Shown: positions 24,971 through 33,324, counted from the stretch's first letter. The stretch: 34,588 nt of DNA from SAR202 cluster bacterium bin22 (GCA_002238505.1 MPMM01000008.1:1-34588); one strand, 5' to 3'. Notes: generated by a model not told the origin, from the sequence alone. Numbers and translations are program-made.

Positions 24971-25002
24971 TTGCATTATGGCTCCAGGTTTTACGGTATA
25001 AT
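24971..25002 (+). promoter_or_regulatory. promoter with perfect TATAAT
   Basis: TATAAT at 24997-25002 lies 35 bases before the start of the gene at 25037. The best upstream box is TTGCAT at 24971 (20-base spacing, long) or TTATGG at 24975 (16 bases). The -10 is convincing; the -35 is uncertain. Confidence 0.5.
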
Positions 25003-25036
25003 TCTCACCAAAGTAAACCCAAAGGAAAAACCAGCT

Positions 25037-25507
25037 TTGAGCACGAATTCGGCAAACCAGACCGGTCAGCAGGCGCCACCCCAAAATTCCAGTCCTGCTA
25101 GAGGCAGCAGGGACGCCAGGAGAAAATTGCTCAACGAGGCTGAGCGGACGGCAGACCTGGCCGCAGCTCACCACAGTCCTGGCAGCCCTGAATTCAGGCA
25201 ACAAACCCACCGTCTCCGCAAAGCAGCCATAGCCTGGCTGGAATCAGCCCTTAAGGCCACACAGGACGCAGAGAATGTGCTCAGGCCCGACCCCAGCCTC
25301 CGCCAGGCAAACAAGCCTGCGAACCCCAAGGCCCGCCCCGGGGCCATGAAGTACCGCAGCTGCCTCCTTTACTGGGCCAGCCAGTACGCCTGGGACGAGC
25401 ATGACGGCCTGGGCGCCCAGGAGTCAGCCCGCTACCTGGTCCTCACCGCCTACTTGGGCTACCGGAAAAGGGTGCAAAAAGAGCCGCAGCAACAACCCGC
25501 AGCCTAA
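25037..25507 (+). CDS. hypothetical helical protein near recombinase
   Basis: A 156-residue hydrophilic protein when started at the TTG at 25037 (AAAGGA ten bases upstream). The in-frame start at 24944 would run back across the promoter and is unlikely. The first 35 residues are polar and probably disordered. The body is helical, with EAERTADLAAAHH, RLRKAAIAWLESALKATQDA and a C-terminal half with YRSCLLYWASQYAWDEHDGL. It ends in a Gln-rich tail. No known family is recognised. It lies upstream of the zinc-ribbon/recombinase pair and has its own promoter; it is probably cargo or an accessory gene of the integrated element. Confidence 0.6.
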   Translation: MSTNSANQTGQQAPPQNSSPARGSRDARRKLLNEAERTADLAAAHHSPGSPEFRQQTHRLRKAAIAWLESALKATQDAENVLRPDPSLRQANKPANPKARPGAMKYRSCLLYWASQYAWDEHDGLGAQESARYLVLTAYLGYRKRVQKEPQQQPAA

Positions 25508-25680
25508 TGTATCCAGGTTTCGAAAGACCTTTCCAATCAAAGTTGTCAGGAGTTGAACATACCACCGCCAGCGGGAGAGTTCTCCTTGGCGGCGACGGAA
25601 GCCCGGGATAAAGAGGAGGGCAGGCCCCGGAATCACGGCCCCGGAACTGAAAAAACGTCCTTGATAACCGCCGGGTAACG

Positions 25681-25706
25681 TGTCCTATAATTGGAGTTAA
25701 AGGACA
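25681..25706 (+). promoter_or_regulatory. TGTCCT...AGGACA palindrome over a -10-like box
   Basis: TGTCCT (25681-25686) and AGGACA (25701-25706) are inverted repeats; TATAAT occurs at 25686-25691 between them. It fits an operator overlapping a promoter for the zinc-ribbon/recombinase pair. If so, transcription would begin very close to the coding start. Confidence 0.4.
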
Positions 25707-25878
25707 TGTTAGGGGGCCCCAAAATTACACTCTCACCAGTGGCGGAACTGACTCCCACGGCGCCCAGGTCGTCATCATCACCTGCTCTTCCTGCGGCTAC
25801 TTCGAGGAGCACTTCCAGTACCGAGGCCTCGATAAATTAGGCAAGGCCTGCGACCGCTGCCAGGGCCGAAAACCATGA
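25706..25878 (+). pseudogene. zinc-ribbon protein upstream of recombinase, start lost
   Basis: The frame ending at TGA 25876-25878 reads SGGTDSHGAQVVIITCSSCG, then YFEEHFQYRGLDKLGKACDR and CQGRKP: two CxxC pairs, a typical zinc ribbon. Its stop overlaps the ATG of the recombinase (ATGA), so the two were co-translated. No ATG, GTG or TTG begins this frame between the upstream TGA (25648) and the ribbon. The only ATG (25706, with TTAAAGGAC before it) is in another frame and would join it by a one-base change in the GGGGGCCCC run at 25712-25720. An indel there, real or technical, is the simplest explanation. Probable role: DNA or protein binding alongside the integrase. Confidence 0.5.
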
Positions 25879-26887
25879 CCCAGCAGCAGGCCCTCCTGCC
25901 CGTCAATATCTCACTCAACCAGCAGGACCTTCCCGCGATTCCCGAGGGCCTCGGCCCCACCGACCTGCAGCGGATCCGCCAGTCCCTGGACTCCAGCGTC
26001 TCCGAAAACACCCGGGCCAATTACCGCTCGGCCTGGAAAACCTTCGAGCGGTGGGCCCAAGCCCGCGCTGCCCTGGCCATGCCGGCCTCCCCGACGCTTA
26101 TCGCCGCATACCTCTCCCACCTGGCCGAGGAGCGGCGCCTCTCGGTGGCCACCATCCGGCTCCACCGCGCCGCCATCGCCGCGATCTACAAGGCCCAAGG
26201 CCACGAGGACCCCACGGACAACGAGGGAGTTCGGAGGGTGATGAAGGGCATCGCCCGGGCCCACGGACGGGCCGCGAAACAGGCAAAACCCCTTACCGCC
26301 GAGGCCCTGGCGGCCGTCAGGGCCACAGCGCCGTCCGGCGCCCCCTGGGAGACGGCAAGAAGCAGGAATCAGCGGAGAGAGCTTCCTGGAGGGCCCGGGT
26401 GGACCTGGCGCTGCTGTCCGTCCTCAGAGACGGCCTGTTACGGCGCTCAGAGGCAGCAGCGCTCACCTGGGGCGACCTTGAGCTACGAGACAACGGAACA
26501 GCACTGATAAACATACCCCGGTCCAAGACCGACCAGGAGGGAGAGGGCGTAACCCTTTACATCGGCCCCCACGCCGGCGAGGCCCTGCAGGCCATCAGAC
26601 CAGCCGACGAGCTGCTGGACCGGAATGCTTCCGTCTTTGGCATGATCACCCGCAACATTGGAAAGCGGGTCACAGCGGCAGCGAAAACCGCCAGCCTGGG
26701 CGGAGGGTTCACCGGCCACAGCGGCCGCGTGGGCATGGCCCAGGACCTGGTCAAGAGCGGCGTGGAACTTCCAGCACTGATGACCACGGGTCGGTGGAAG
26801 AGCTCAAAAATGCCGGCGCGGCACACGGAACGCTAGGCCACCGGCTGGGGCGCGGTGGCCAGGTATTATCAGGAGGACCGGGGGTAA
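25875..26887 (+). pseudogene. tyrosine recombinase with several inactivating lesions
   Basis: A phage-type integrase. An N-terminal SAM-like domain (SVSENTRANYRSAWKTFERW, then PTLIAAYLSHLAEERRLSVA) and the start of the catalytic domain read from the ATG at 25875. Near 26330 the frame must shift to continue with LLSVLRDGLLRRSEAAALTW, RSKTDQEGEG, FTGHSGRVGMAQDL and GRWKSSKMPARHTER. The catalytic Tyr is His in the last box (PARH where the remnant at 2636-2880 has ALY), and TAG at 26834 replaces a Gln codon before AVARYYQED; the frame then runs to TAA at 26885-26887. A frameshift, a missing nucleophile and an amber mean it should be inactive. It heads the accessory segment to its right and overlaps the zinc-ribbon frame by ATGA. 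Confidence 0.8.
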
Positions 26888-26890
26888 AGC

Positions 26891-26920
26891 GCTCAGACTC
26901 CTCTTCTAAAGGAGCTGAGC
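26891..26920 (+). terminator. hairpin just after the recombinase
   Basis: GCTCAGACTCCT and AGGAGCTGAGC pair with one bulged base around a short loop, four bases after the recombinase stop. There is no U-run, so it may be a terminator stem or part of an element end. Confidence 0.4.
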
Positions 26921-26955
26921 TAATCTACCCCAAATTCCTGCCCAACAGAGGTGAT

Positions 26956-27861
26956 ATGGGACAACACCGCATACAGAGACAGATACTACAGAGTTTTTCT
27001 TTCCAAGGGCGCCAAACAGGTTCACGGGAAACATGGTGGCTTGGAAAGAAGGCCTTTAAACCTCAACCACGCTCCATCGATGGAATAGGATTTTTTGAGG
27101 TCGGATGCGCAGAACAGATAGATCAATACATAACTGACCTTGAAAATGGGTTTAAAGAGAAACTCTCCCGCTTCAGCCGAGGAGAATTCAGAAAAGAAGA
27201 CGTTGGCAGGGACACATATGATCTCATTGCCATGCACTACGTGCGGTCCCAAGCATGCCGCATACAAATTGAGCATATGGCGAGGGAATACTGGCGTAAA
27301 GGTGTGCTAACACATCCTGAAGCTGAGGGAGAATACCTCCGCCTTACTTCCCATCAGGACCTACAAGTATTCCACAGCCTCGTGAACAGCGTTGCAAGCA
27401 CTCTGACTCACTATGTAATGACGCCCATACTGGTAAACAGTTCCTCACAATTTCTGACCTCAGACAAGATCGTCTACGCTGGACAAGCTTCATCAGAAGA
27501 ACGGCAAAACTTCGTATGGTTCCCTATGTCTCCATCAATAGGGTTGGCCTTAATATCCGACAATCATACAGACCAAATACTCGGGCCCACGGGGGTTAAT
27601 CGACGTTCCGGGCGTATAAGCTTCGCTAAACAGCCAGAAGCGCCTTGGCTGCGGTGTCAGAGGCCTTCTCCTCAAGATGTAACTACCGAGGTTGTCAATA
27701 CCTATAATGAACTGATGGTTCGTGGCTCGACTGAACTCTACGCAACCGATTGCTACAGCATTGATTCTGCGTTAGAACTTACCGATGGACCAACAGGTTA
27801 TTCCTACGTCCCAAGCAGCGAAAACAGCCGGACAAACCGTGGTTCGTTACCAAAGGCCTGA
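26956..27861 (+). CDS. DUF4238-like protein
   Basis: A 301-residue protein starting MGQHRIQRQILQSFSFQGRQ, which fits the N-terminal QHxxQxxxLxxF pattern of DUF4238 proteins (PF14022). The middle has YITDLENGFKEKLSRFSRGE and LIAMHYVRSQACRIQIEHMA; later parts have LVNSSSQFLTSDKIVYAGQA and WFPMSPSIGLALISD, also in family order. I chose the ATG at 26956, with AGAGG four bases before it; the longer open frame would read through the recombinase end. The base composition is clearly AT-richer than the flanks, suggesting separate acquisition. DUF4238 genes often lie in accessory or defence islands, but their biochemical role is not established. Confidence 0.65.
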   Translation: MGQHRIQRQILQSFSFQGRQTGSRETWWLGKKAFKPQPRSIDGIGFFEVGCAEQIDQYITDLENGFKEKLSRFSRGEFRKEDVGRDTYDLIAMHYVRSQACRIQIEHMAREYWRKGVLTHPEAEGEYLRLTSHQDLQVFHSLVNSVASTLTHYVMTPILVNSSSQFLTSDKIVYAGQASSEERQNFVWFPMSPSIGLALISDNHTDQILGPTGVNRRSGRISFAKQPEAPWLRCQRPSPQDVTTEVVNTYNELMVRGSTELYATDCYSIDSALELTDGPTGYSYVPSSENSRTNRGSLPKA

Positions 27862-27900
27862 CAACCATGTGCTCGGCCAATCCCCAAAGCTGGAGGCCCC

Positions 27901-28140
27901 ATGTCTCCCTACGAACAGGAACTCCTGGGAAAATACCTGGTCCACCTGAACGTCATCGGCGACGAGGGAGACTACCCCGACTTCGAGGCCTGGTACCAGG
28001 CCGTCCGCTACGCCCAGGAACCCGGGGCGCCGAGAACGTTGGAGGAAGCCAGCGAGCTGCGCTACAAGGACGTGCTGGACACCGCCCGGGTCTTCAATCG
28101 GCTAACGAGCCTTCCTGCAGCAACAAAAGACACGACTTGA
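27901..28140 (+). CDS. 79-residue acidic helical protein
   Basis: GGAGG four bases before the ATG supports the start. The protein begins MSPYEQELLGKYLVHLNVIG and continues with DEGDYPDFEAWYQAVRYAQE. It is acidic, aromatic-rich and mostly helical. The last 12 residues change in character (TSLPAATKDTT), so the original C-terminus may have been lost where this gene meets the restriction-enzyme remnant downstream. No signal peptide. The family is not recognised; it is probably a small cargo gene of the integrated segment. The GC content is back to the window norm, unlike the DUF4238-like gene just before it. Confidence 0.55.
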   Translation: MSPYEQELLGKYLVHLNVIGDEGDYPDFEAWYQAVRYAQEPGAPRTLEEASELRYKDVLDTARVFNRLTSLPAATKDTT

Positions 28141-28196
28141 CCCATTGGGTTAAACTCAACCGTCCAAAATCTGGCGACAATGCGAGACAGGGCACG

Positions 28197-28439
28197 ATGA
28201 ATGGGAAGGTTGTAATTCAAGACCCAAAGGTAAACCCCATCATCAATTCTCCCTATGATGAACCGAAGTACCACTGGGAGCTGGACGAAAGGGGATCAGC
28301 AAAATCCAACCGGTTACCAGGCCGAAGAGAAGCAAGGGGCACAAACCCCACACCCCAACCGAAGGCGAACACAATCCAGCCTATGCTGGTAGGCCAGGAC
28401 ATCGAATCTGACGTTATGGTTGTCTTGCGTTTCCTGTAG
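28197..28439 (+). pseudogene. N-terminal remnant of type III-like restriction helicase
   Basis: The 80-codon frame from the ATG at 28197 reads VNPIINSPYDEPKYHWELDE, then GRREARGTNPTPQPKANTIQ. The NPIINSPxxEPxxHW...GRR pattern is the start of large restriction-endonuclease (BPTD_3080 / type III Res-like) proteins, which normally run to about 1000 residues. Here it breaks off after about 60 residues into unrelated sequence and a stop. No helicase or nuclease motifs follow, and the next gene is on the opposite strand. It is therefore a truncated remnant of a restriction system. It has no clear ribosome-binding site. Confidence 0.55.
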
Positions 28440-28477
28440 TGGACGGCACCTAGAGCGTCCCGAGTTTCTTAAATCGG

Positions 28478-30778
28478 TCAGGCAACACCTATTGCATCAC
28501 GGTCCTTCATGCCCTCTATTGCGCCTCCATTCTCTTCAACCGCAACTCTGACAATTTGGATTACTTCATCCAGGAACTCCTGATTGTCCACATCCATAGC
28601 AGATGATATGGACGGTGCTGCCTCATCATAGATACGCACCATGCGGACTGCTCGGTCCCGGCTGGACCCCCGTCCACTGAAGCCAAAAGCGGCCTGCCAT
28701 CCTGTACGCTGGTTGGCAATCAGGCGCCGTTCCGCCAATCTGTGAATTTGATCAAACACATGCTGGCTTATATTACTAATAGCCGTTTCACGCTCTTTGT
28801 CATCTTGGGGATAACTAGTCCATCCAGCAGGATTATTGAGCCATAGGGATATGCAGACCTGCAGTTCTCGTACCAGGTCAGCGACGGGACGCAGTCCGCT
28901 ATATTCATTATCCCACCAGTTGGCAATGCGCCGGCACAGTGCCTTAACGCGTGCCCAATGTTCTCTTGGTCCTTCATGGCTCAAGCCCAGTCTACCCTTC
29001 CAGGGATTCTTAAAACCGTCGGTGGCGTCGCGCAGGACGAGTTCCAGCCGAGAGATGCTGTATATCGGTGCTGCGGCCACCTCTTCCGTAAGCTCAGAAG
29101 ACTCTTGCATCCGGTTCAGCAATGCTCGAAGCTGGTCAACGAACCCTCGCGAGATTCTGTTTGCAGGCTTGTCCAAACCTCCCAAATAGAAATTCCCTTC
29201 TTGCAATTGGCCCTCCAACACCGCAGCCACGGGCGCGCCCAGGGAGTCTCGTAAGCCCAGTACTGCGTTGCCAATAGAGGCGTGAACGTGGTTCAACTTT
29301 TGTTCATCAGTTCGGAGGTTGTCACCCTTGACTTGATCGAAGTGAGTGAAGGCAACGGCAATCTTACGCCCGTGTCCGCTGCTGCCGGCAGATCTAAGCA
29401 ATTCCAGGGGCGCAGCCTGCATCGGTGATTCCGCACTGTCTACCAGCAGGATCATATCAACATCTCGAAACCTCTCGGTCACTTTGGTAGATACGCTGTT
29501 TGCCTCCCTTGCAGAGTGCCCCAGACCTTCACCGTCCAGGAACACTAGTTTTCTTTCAGGGTCGCGCAATTCAGCAGCGGCAGGCACGAATGGTCCTTTT
29601 GCGCGGATGCCGTCTACCAGGGGAGTTAACAGCTTTCCAAACTGGTCGCCATGATTGCCAGTAAACCACCGGATCTGTCGAAGAAATTCAGCGCGCTCGG
29701 CTTGTGGTTTCCGATACTGCCATCGACGCGGCCACCCGGTAGAAGTGAGCTCAAATTTCCCGGCCGCTATGTTGTCGGAACGACTACGTATGACGTCCAT
29801 AATTTCAAATGATAGCTCGGTGAATGTCTCGTTTTCGTAGAGCTGATCTGTGAAAGTGTCCAGCCACTCCTGTCGCCGGTATATGTTCGTATTGGCCTCG
29901 TAAGGGCCGTGTTCCGATACCAATTGATCGCTTGTTAATTCCGTGATTTTTCTGATTAGACCTACGTACCGCACCAGACGGCGGTTATTGATGCTCAGCT
30001 CTTCCCCTAAGACCGTCTCTTCATCTGGCAAGGCCTCGTCATCAGTCTCATCGTCGCCAAACAGGCTTGTTAGGCTACCGTGTGGTTCTGCCTGTTGCCA
30101 TCCACCCAGGACATAGGAAAGCCTGAATCTTTGTTCACGGTGTTCAAGCAGGGCACTAGCTACGCCTGCATCATCCTGTCCCCGTATCACGGCGACGCAG
30201 GCGTCTTCCAGGCATTCCTCTACAGCGCAACGAACTTCATGCTCAGGTTTAAATGTGATCACCGCATCATAGAAGTCCGCGCCAGGATCCGACACAATCT
30301 CGATTTCCGACGTTGTCGTCTTGGCAGTGGAAGTCGAAGGGAACCGGTCCTGTTTATGGTCGGACCCGATCAGTTGCCGCAACAGGGTGGTTTTACCTGC
30401 ACCTGTTGAACCTACCAGCATTATCCTGGCGTATCCTTGCTCCGGGTTTGGTAATGGCATTACTTCCTCGCGCAAATGGCGAGGTTCAATCTTTCCGATC
30501 TCTATCTCGTCAAAAAAAGCGGCAACCACGTTGGTGTTAAAATGCCGGCCGGCGTCGCCGAGGCGATCAAGGCTCCACCATGACTGATCAGACAGCAACT
30601 CATTGAGTTGATCCACCAGCCGTTGTGCCTCGTCAGGATCAGCGGTGCCAAGTCCGCGACGTACCTTCAAACCTGGCTTGCCGCGATTATCTTTGCGTAG
30701 GGGATGACTGAACGTTACGCTCCAGCCAGGTCGGTTATTGGAGCGAGTCTTGGATGCTCGGTAACTTCCAGTTGTCAT
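28478..30778 (-). CDS. P-loop GTPase with integrase-arm-like N-terminus
   Basis: A 766-residue protein; the ATG at 30778 has GGGAGGAATA upstream, better than a TTG five codons earlier. Residues 15-66 (PGWSVTFSHPLRKDNRGKPG, LKVRRGLGTADPDEAQRLVD) look like the AP2-type arm DNA-binding domain at the start of tyrosine integrases. A P-loop NTPase follows: GSTGAGKT at about 123-130, the DxxG box in VFLDGEGLGHSAR, and a G4-like THFD in IAVAFTHFDQVKG. The remaining roughly 250 residues are helical. The layout recalls dynamin- or septin-like GTPases fused to a recognition domain. Possible roles are nucleotide-driven DNA or membrane remodelling in phage defence; this is inference. It is convergent with the restriction remnant and divergent from the IS remnant and the ATPase/TOPRIM pair. 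No recombinase catalytic domain is present. Confidence 0.7.
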   Translation of the reverse strand: MTTGSYRASKTRSNNRPGWSVTFSHPLRKDNRGKPGLKVRRGLGTADPDEAQRLVDQLNELLSDQSWWSLDRLGDAGRHFNTNVVAAFFDEIEIGKIEPRHLREEVMPLPNPEQGYARIMLVGSTGAGKTTLLRQLIGSDHKQDRFPSTSTAKTTTSEIEIVSDPGADFYDAVITFKPEHEVRCAVEECLEDACVAVIRGQDDAGVASALLEHREQRFRLSYVLGGWQQAEPHGSLTSLFGDDETDDEALPDEETVLGEELSINNRRLVRYVGLIRKITELTSDQLVSEHGPYEANTNIYRRQEWLDTFTDQLYENETFTELSFEIMDVIRSRSDNIAAGKFELTSTGWPRRWQYRKPQAERAEFLRQIRWFTGNHGDQFGKLLTPLVDGIRAKGPFVPAAAELRDPERKLVFLDGEGLGHSAREANSVSTKVTERFRDVDMILLVDSAESPMQAAPLELLRSAGSSGHGRKIAVAFTHFDQVKGDNLRTDEQKLNHVHASIGNAVLGLRDSLGAPVAAVLEGQLQEGNFYLGGLDKPANRISRGFVDQLRALLNRMQESSELTEEVAAAPIYSISRLELVLRDATDGFKNPWKGRLGLSHEGPREHWARVKALCRRIANWWDNEYSGLRPVADLVRELQVCISLWLNNPAGWTSYPQDDKERETAISNISQHVFDQIHRLAERRLIANQRTGWQAAFGFSGRGSSRDRAVRMVRIYDEAAPSISSAMDVDNQEFLDEVIQIVRVAVEENGGAIEGMKDRDAIGVA

Positions 30779-30854
30779 TATTCCTCCCTGCAACGGCGTC
30801 GTGTCTATAGTCTGAAATTATCCTTGAATACGTTGTACACCGTTGTTCTATTTA

Positions 30855-30883
30855 AGGCTACAGCGCCGGAGAAACCTTGTCAA
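30855..30883 (-). promoter_or_regulatory. possible promoter of the GTPase gene
   Basis: On the minus strand TTGACA (30883-30878) is a perfect -35 box and is followed after 17 bases by TAGCCT (30860-30855), a weak -10. It lies about 80 bases before the GTPase ATG, at the edge of the IS remnant. Confidence 0.3.
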
Positions 30884-30899
30884 TAGTGAGGTCGAACAA

Positions 30900-31340
30900 C
30901 TTAGAACAACGTGCCGATCAGACGGTTTTGATCATTCCCAAGACGATGGCACACCTGAGAGCGATGAAGAAATACGAACTGAGCGTTGACCAATGGCGGA
31001 GCAACGAGGGCTTCCTGTCGGGGCCTGCTGGCCATGTGGGACTGACCACCAAGATTCACCGGCTGTTCGATTCCGAAGGACTACCCCCGCACATTGTTCT
31101 CAACGGTGGTCCGGCGCCGGACGCCTCCCTGACGATCCCCCTGCTGGAGGGTATAGAAACCGGCCCCGTCATCGCCGCCAAGGTCTACGAGAACAACAAG
31201 ATAGTGAAAGTAACACGGTCCCCGGGGCACCACCGCGGTGGTTCCGCCCAATGCCAATCGGGGCAATCCCTGGCATTACGACCGACAGCTGGCTCGGTAG
31301 CGGAATCCCACTAAACGGGCCTTCCACAAGCTGAAGCGCT
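30900..31340 (+). pseudogene. internally deleted IS5-family transposase remnant
   Basis: Pieces of an IS5-type DDE transposase occur in order but not in one frame. KKYELSVDQW is the usual N-terminus. It jumps straight to GHVGLTTKIHRLFDSEGLPP and PLLEGIETGPVIAAKVYENN of the catalytic middle, so the stretch normally in between is missing. After a frameshift near 31230 the frame TAVVPPNANRGNPWHYDRQL follows, then a stop, then RNPTKRAFHKLKR. An internal deletion and several lesions make it inactive. Terminal inverted repeats were not identified. Confidence 0.65.
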
Positions 31341-31393
31341 GAAGTGGTATCCTATCTTACATGAATCTGTCAGGGACAGGCTGGAGAACTGTA

Positions 31394-32695
31394 ATGACAA
31401 CGCTTAGTCGGCCACGGCGTTTCCAGATAACCAGAGTCTGGGCCAGAAATTTTCGCAGCATTGCGGACGCTTCCCTGGACCTGGATCAACTCACCGTACT
31501 TGTGGGGCCCAACGCTTCCGGGAAGAGCAATCTGCTTGATATTCTGCGGTTCGTCAAGGACGCTCTTCGCTTTGACCTGGAGGCGGCAATTTCCATGCGT
31601 CATGGGTTTGACGCTATCCGTCGAATAGGACCCGATAGTCCTTCAAGCGAGGTAGATATTGGGTTGCGCGCCATAGTCAGCGTCGCGCCGAGCGTGGCTG
31701 ACCATTTCGTAATTGACTATGGCTTCACCCTAGCCTCCAACGTGGAGGGAGGGCACAGAGTGACCCAGGAATATGCGATCGTACATCTGGGCGAACAAAG
31801 CAGCGTTGCTCCCTTTGTCTTTAGAATCGAGGATGGGAGACTCACCTCCCCCGGATCGTCTTTGCCCCCAGACGACACACAGCCTGACCAATGGCAGGAC
31901 GATGAAGAGCCTCTTGTCTACGACACCCAAGAGTTGTCCCTTCGTAGACTGATGCGCCCGCTAGTATTGGGAAGATTCCAATCATCGGCAGAGGAAGATG
32001 GACAATTCACCATTTATTCCCGACCCGTCGATACAATGTTGCGGCGAATCGCAGCGATGCGGTTCTACCATATATTCCCCAATACAATCAGAGAGCCTCA
32101 AAGATTAGACAACCCATATCCCCTGAACGAAGATGCCGGCAATCTAGCGTCGGTGCTGAGGGATTTCGAGAGGAGCCCTGGGAATACAATCGACCGCCTA
32201 AAGGGGTCTTTGGGGCGCCTCGTTCCTGGAGTTTCAGACTTGGAACTGACCTCAGCGGGAGGTTACCTGGTGGTGCGCCTTAAACACGAGAACGAGCACG
32301 GCGGGGGATGGATTGACTTATCTCAAGAATCTGATGGGACCGTTCGCCTTCTAGGATTGCTGACTGCCTTGCACCAGCGCCGTACTCTTCCCTTAATTGG
32401 AGTAGAGGAGCCGGAGCTCACTGTCCATCCTGGAGCGCTAACGGCATTGGCTGATGAACTGAAGGAAAAATCCCGGTCAAGCCAACTAATCGTCACTACT
32501 CACAGCCCAGACCTCATTGACCGTATCACTGACTTTCGCGACGTCGATTCCCTCCGTGTAGTGGAATTGATCAAGGGCGCAACGGAAGTGAATGTAGTTT
32601 CCGGTGCCCAGAAAGAGGCGGTAATGCGGCACCTGTTTTCCCCAGGCGAACTGCATAGGCAAGGAGAACTGGAGACGTTTGGAGCACTGCAGTGA
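31394..32695 (+). CDS. AAA ATPase (AAA_21/OLD-like) of two-gene system
   Basis: A 433-residue ABC/SMC-like ATPase. The Walker A box GPNASGKSN lies at about residues 35-43, after the FRSIADASLDLDQLTVLVG strand. A long insertion occupies the middle. DLSQESDGTVRLLGLLTALH serves as the signature region, LPLIGVEEPELTVHP as Walker B, and VTTHSPDLIDR as the switch His. These are standard features of AAA_21/AAA_15 and OLD-type ATPases. The ATG at 31394 has GGAG eight bases upstream; one 11 codons earlier has none. Its TGA overlaps the GTG of the DUF4276-like gene, so the products are likely made in fixed ratio and form a complex. OLD, Gabija and PARIS combine such an ATPase with a TOPRIM nuclease. 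This pair fits the split form, with DUF4276 rather than the DUF4435 of PARIS. Confidence 0.8.
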   Translation: MTTLSRPRRFQITRVWARNFRSIADASLDLDQLTVLVGPNASGKSNLLDILRFVKDALRFDLEAAISMRHGFDAIRRIGPDSPSSEVDIGLRAIVSVAPSVADHFVIDYGFTLASNVEGGHRVTQEYAIVHLGEQSSVAPFVFRIEDGRLTSPGSSLPPDDTQPDQWQDDEEPLVYDTQELSLRRLMRPLVLGRFQSSAEEDGQFTIYSRPVDTMLRRIAAMRFYHIFPNTIREPQRLDNPYPLNEDAGNLASVLRDFERSPGNTIDRLKGSLGRLVPGVSDLELTSAGGYLVVRLKHENEHGGGWIDLSQESDGTVRLLGLLTALHQRRTLPLIGVEEPELTVHPGALTALADELKEKSRSSQLIVTTHSPDLIDRITDFRDVDSLRVVELIKGATEVNVVSGAQKEAVMRHLFSPGELHRQGELETFGALQ

Positions 32696-33324
32696 ATATT
32701 AACCCCGCTATAATTGCAATTGTAGAAGGCGACGGTGAATTCGATGCCGTACCGGCATTGTTACGGAGGGTATTGTGGGAGCGACTTTGTCGGTACGACA
32801 TTTCAGCCAAAAAACCGAAAGCGGCTGGTGGTAAGCCTGATCTCTTGAAACGATTCGAAAAGTTCCTGGAATACGCACTCATAGAGGGCTGCGACGCAAT
32901 TATAGTACTTGTAGACGCCGATCAAGAATGCCCGTTTGGGAAGGCACCTGAGTTAGCAGGCAGGGCGGCAGCCCTCAACCTGAATGTGCCCGTTGCAATC
33001 GTCTACGCGAGGAGTGAATACGAAACATGGTTCATATCCAGCCTGTCGAAAGGAACAGGTGAGCCGATCAGGTCAAGACTGGGCATCTCAGCTTCCGTAA
33101 TCGCTCCGGAGGATGTTGAGGAGATTAGATCAGCAAAGGGTTGGCTTGAACATCACATGCCAAACGACAGGGGCTACAAGGAAACCGAAGATCAAGCCGC
33201 CCTTACGCATTATATCGATCTTGACTTGGCGCACAGTAGATCACGCTCATTCCGCAGGTTTTGCCACGCGGTCGACGAGTTGGTCAACGCCATTGATAAT
33301 GGTTCTCAAGCGGTCACGCCTTGA
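32692..33324 (+). CDS. DUF4276-like TOPRIM protein, partner of the ATPase
   Basis: A 210-residue protein starting at GTG, which overlaps the ATPase stop (GTGA). It opens IIAIVEGDGEFDAVPALLRR, with the conserved Glu of a TOPRIM motif 1, and has IIVLVDADQE, the DxD of motif 2, about 65 residues later. Next come VAIVYARSEYETWFISSL and helical segments. This is the layout of DUF4276 proteins, which adopt a TOPRIM-like fold. TOPRIM domains cut or nick DNA in OLD-type systems, so nuclease action controlled by the ATPase is plausible; this is inferred from family and neighbour. The gene ends 60 bases before a convergent serine recombinase. Confidence 0.8.
   Translation: MNINPAIIAIVEGDGEFDAVPALLRRVLWERLCRYDISAKKPKAAGGKPDLLKRFEKFLEYALIEGCDAIIVLVDADQECPFGKAPELAGRAAALNLNVPVAIVYARSEYETWFISSLSKGTGEPIRSRLGISASVIAPEDVEEIRSAKGWLEHHMPNDRGYKETEDQAALTHYIDLDLAHSRSRSFRRFCHAVDELVNAIDNGSQAVTP

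Noticed and set aside
5413-26887. Amber codon reassigned to Gln or Glu throughout
   Set aside because: TAG ends several genes that look complete (TIR, RipA-like, FxLYD lipoprotein, giant FnIII protein), so global recoding does not fit.
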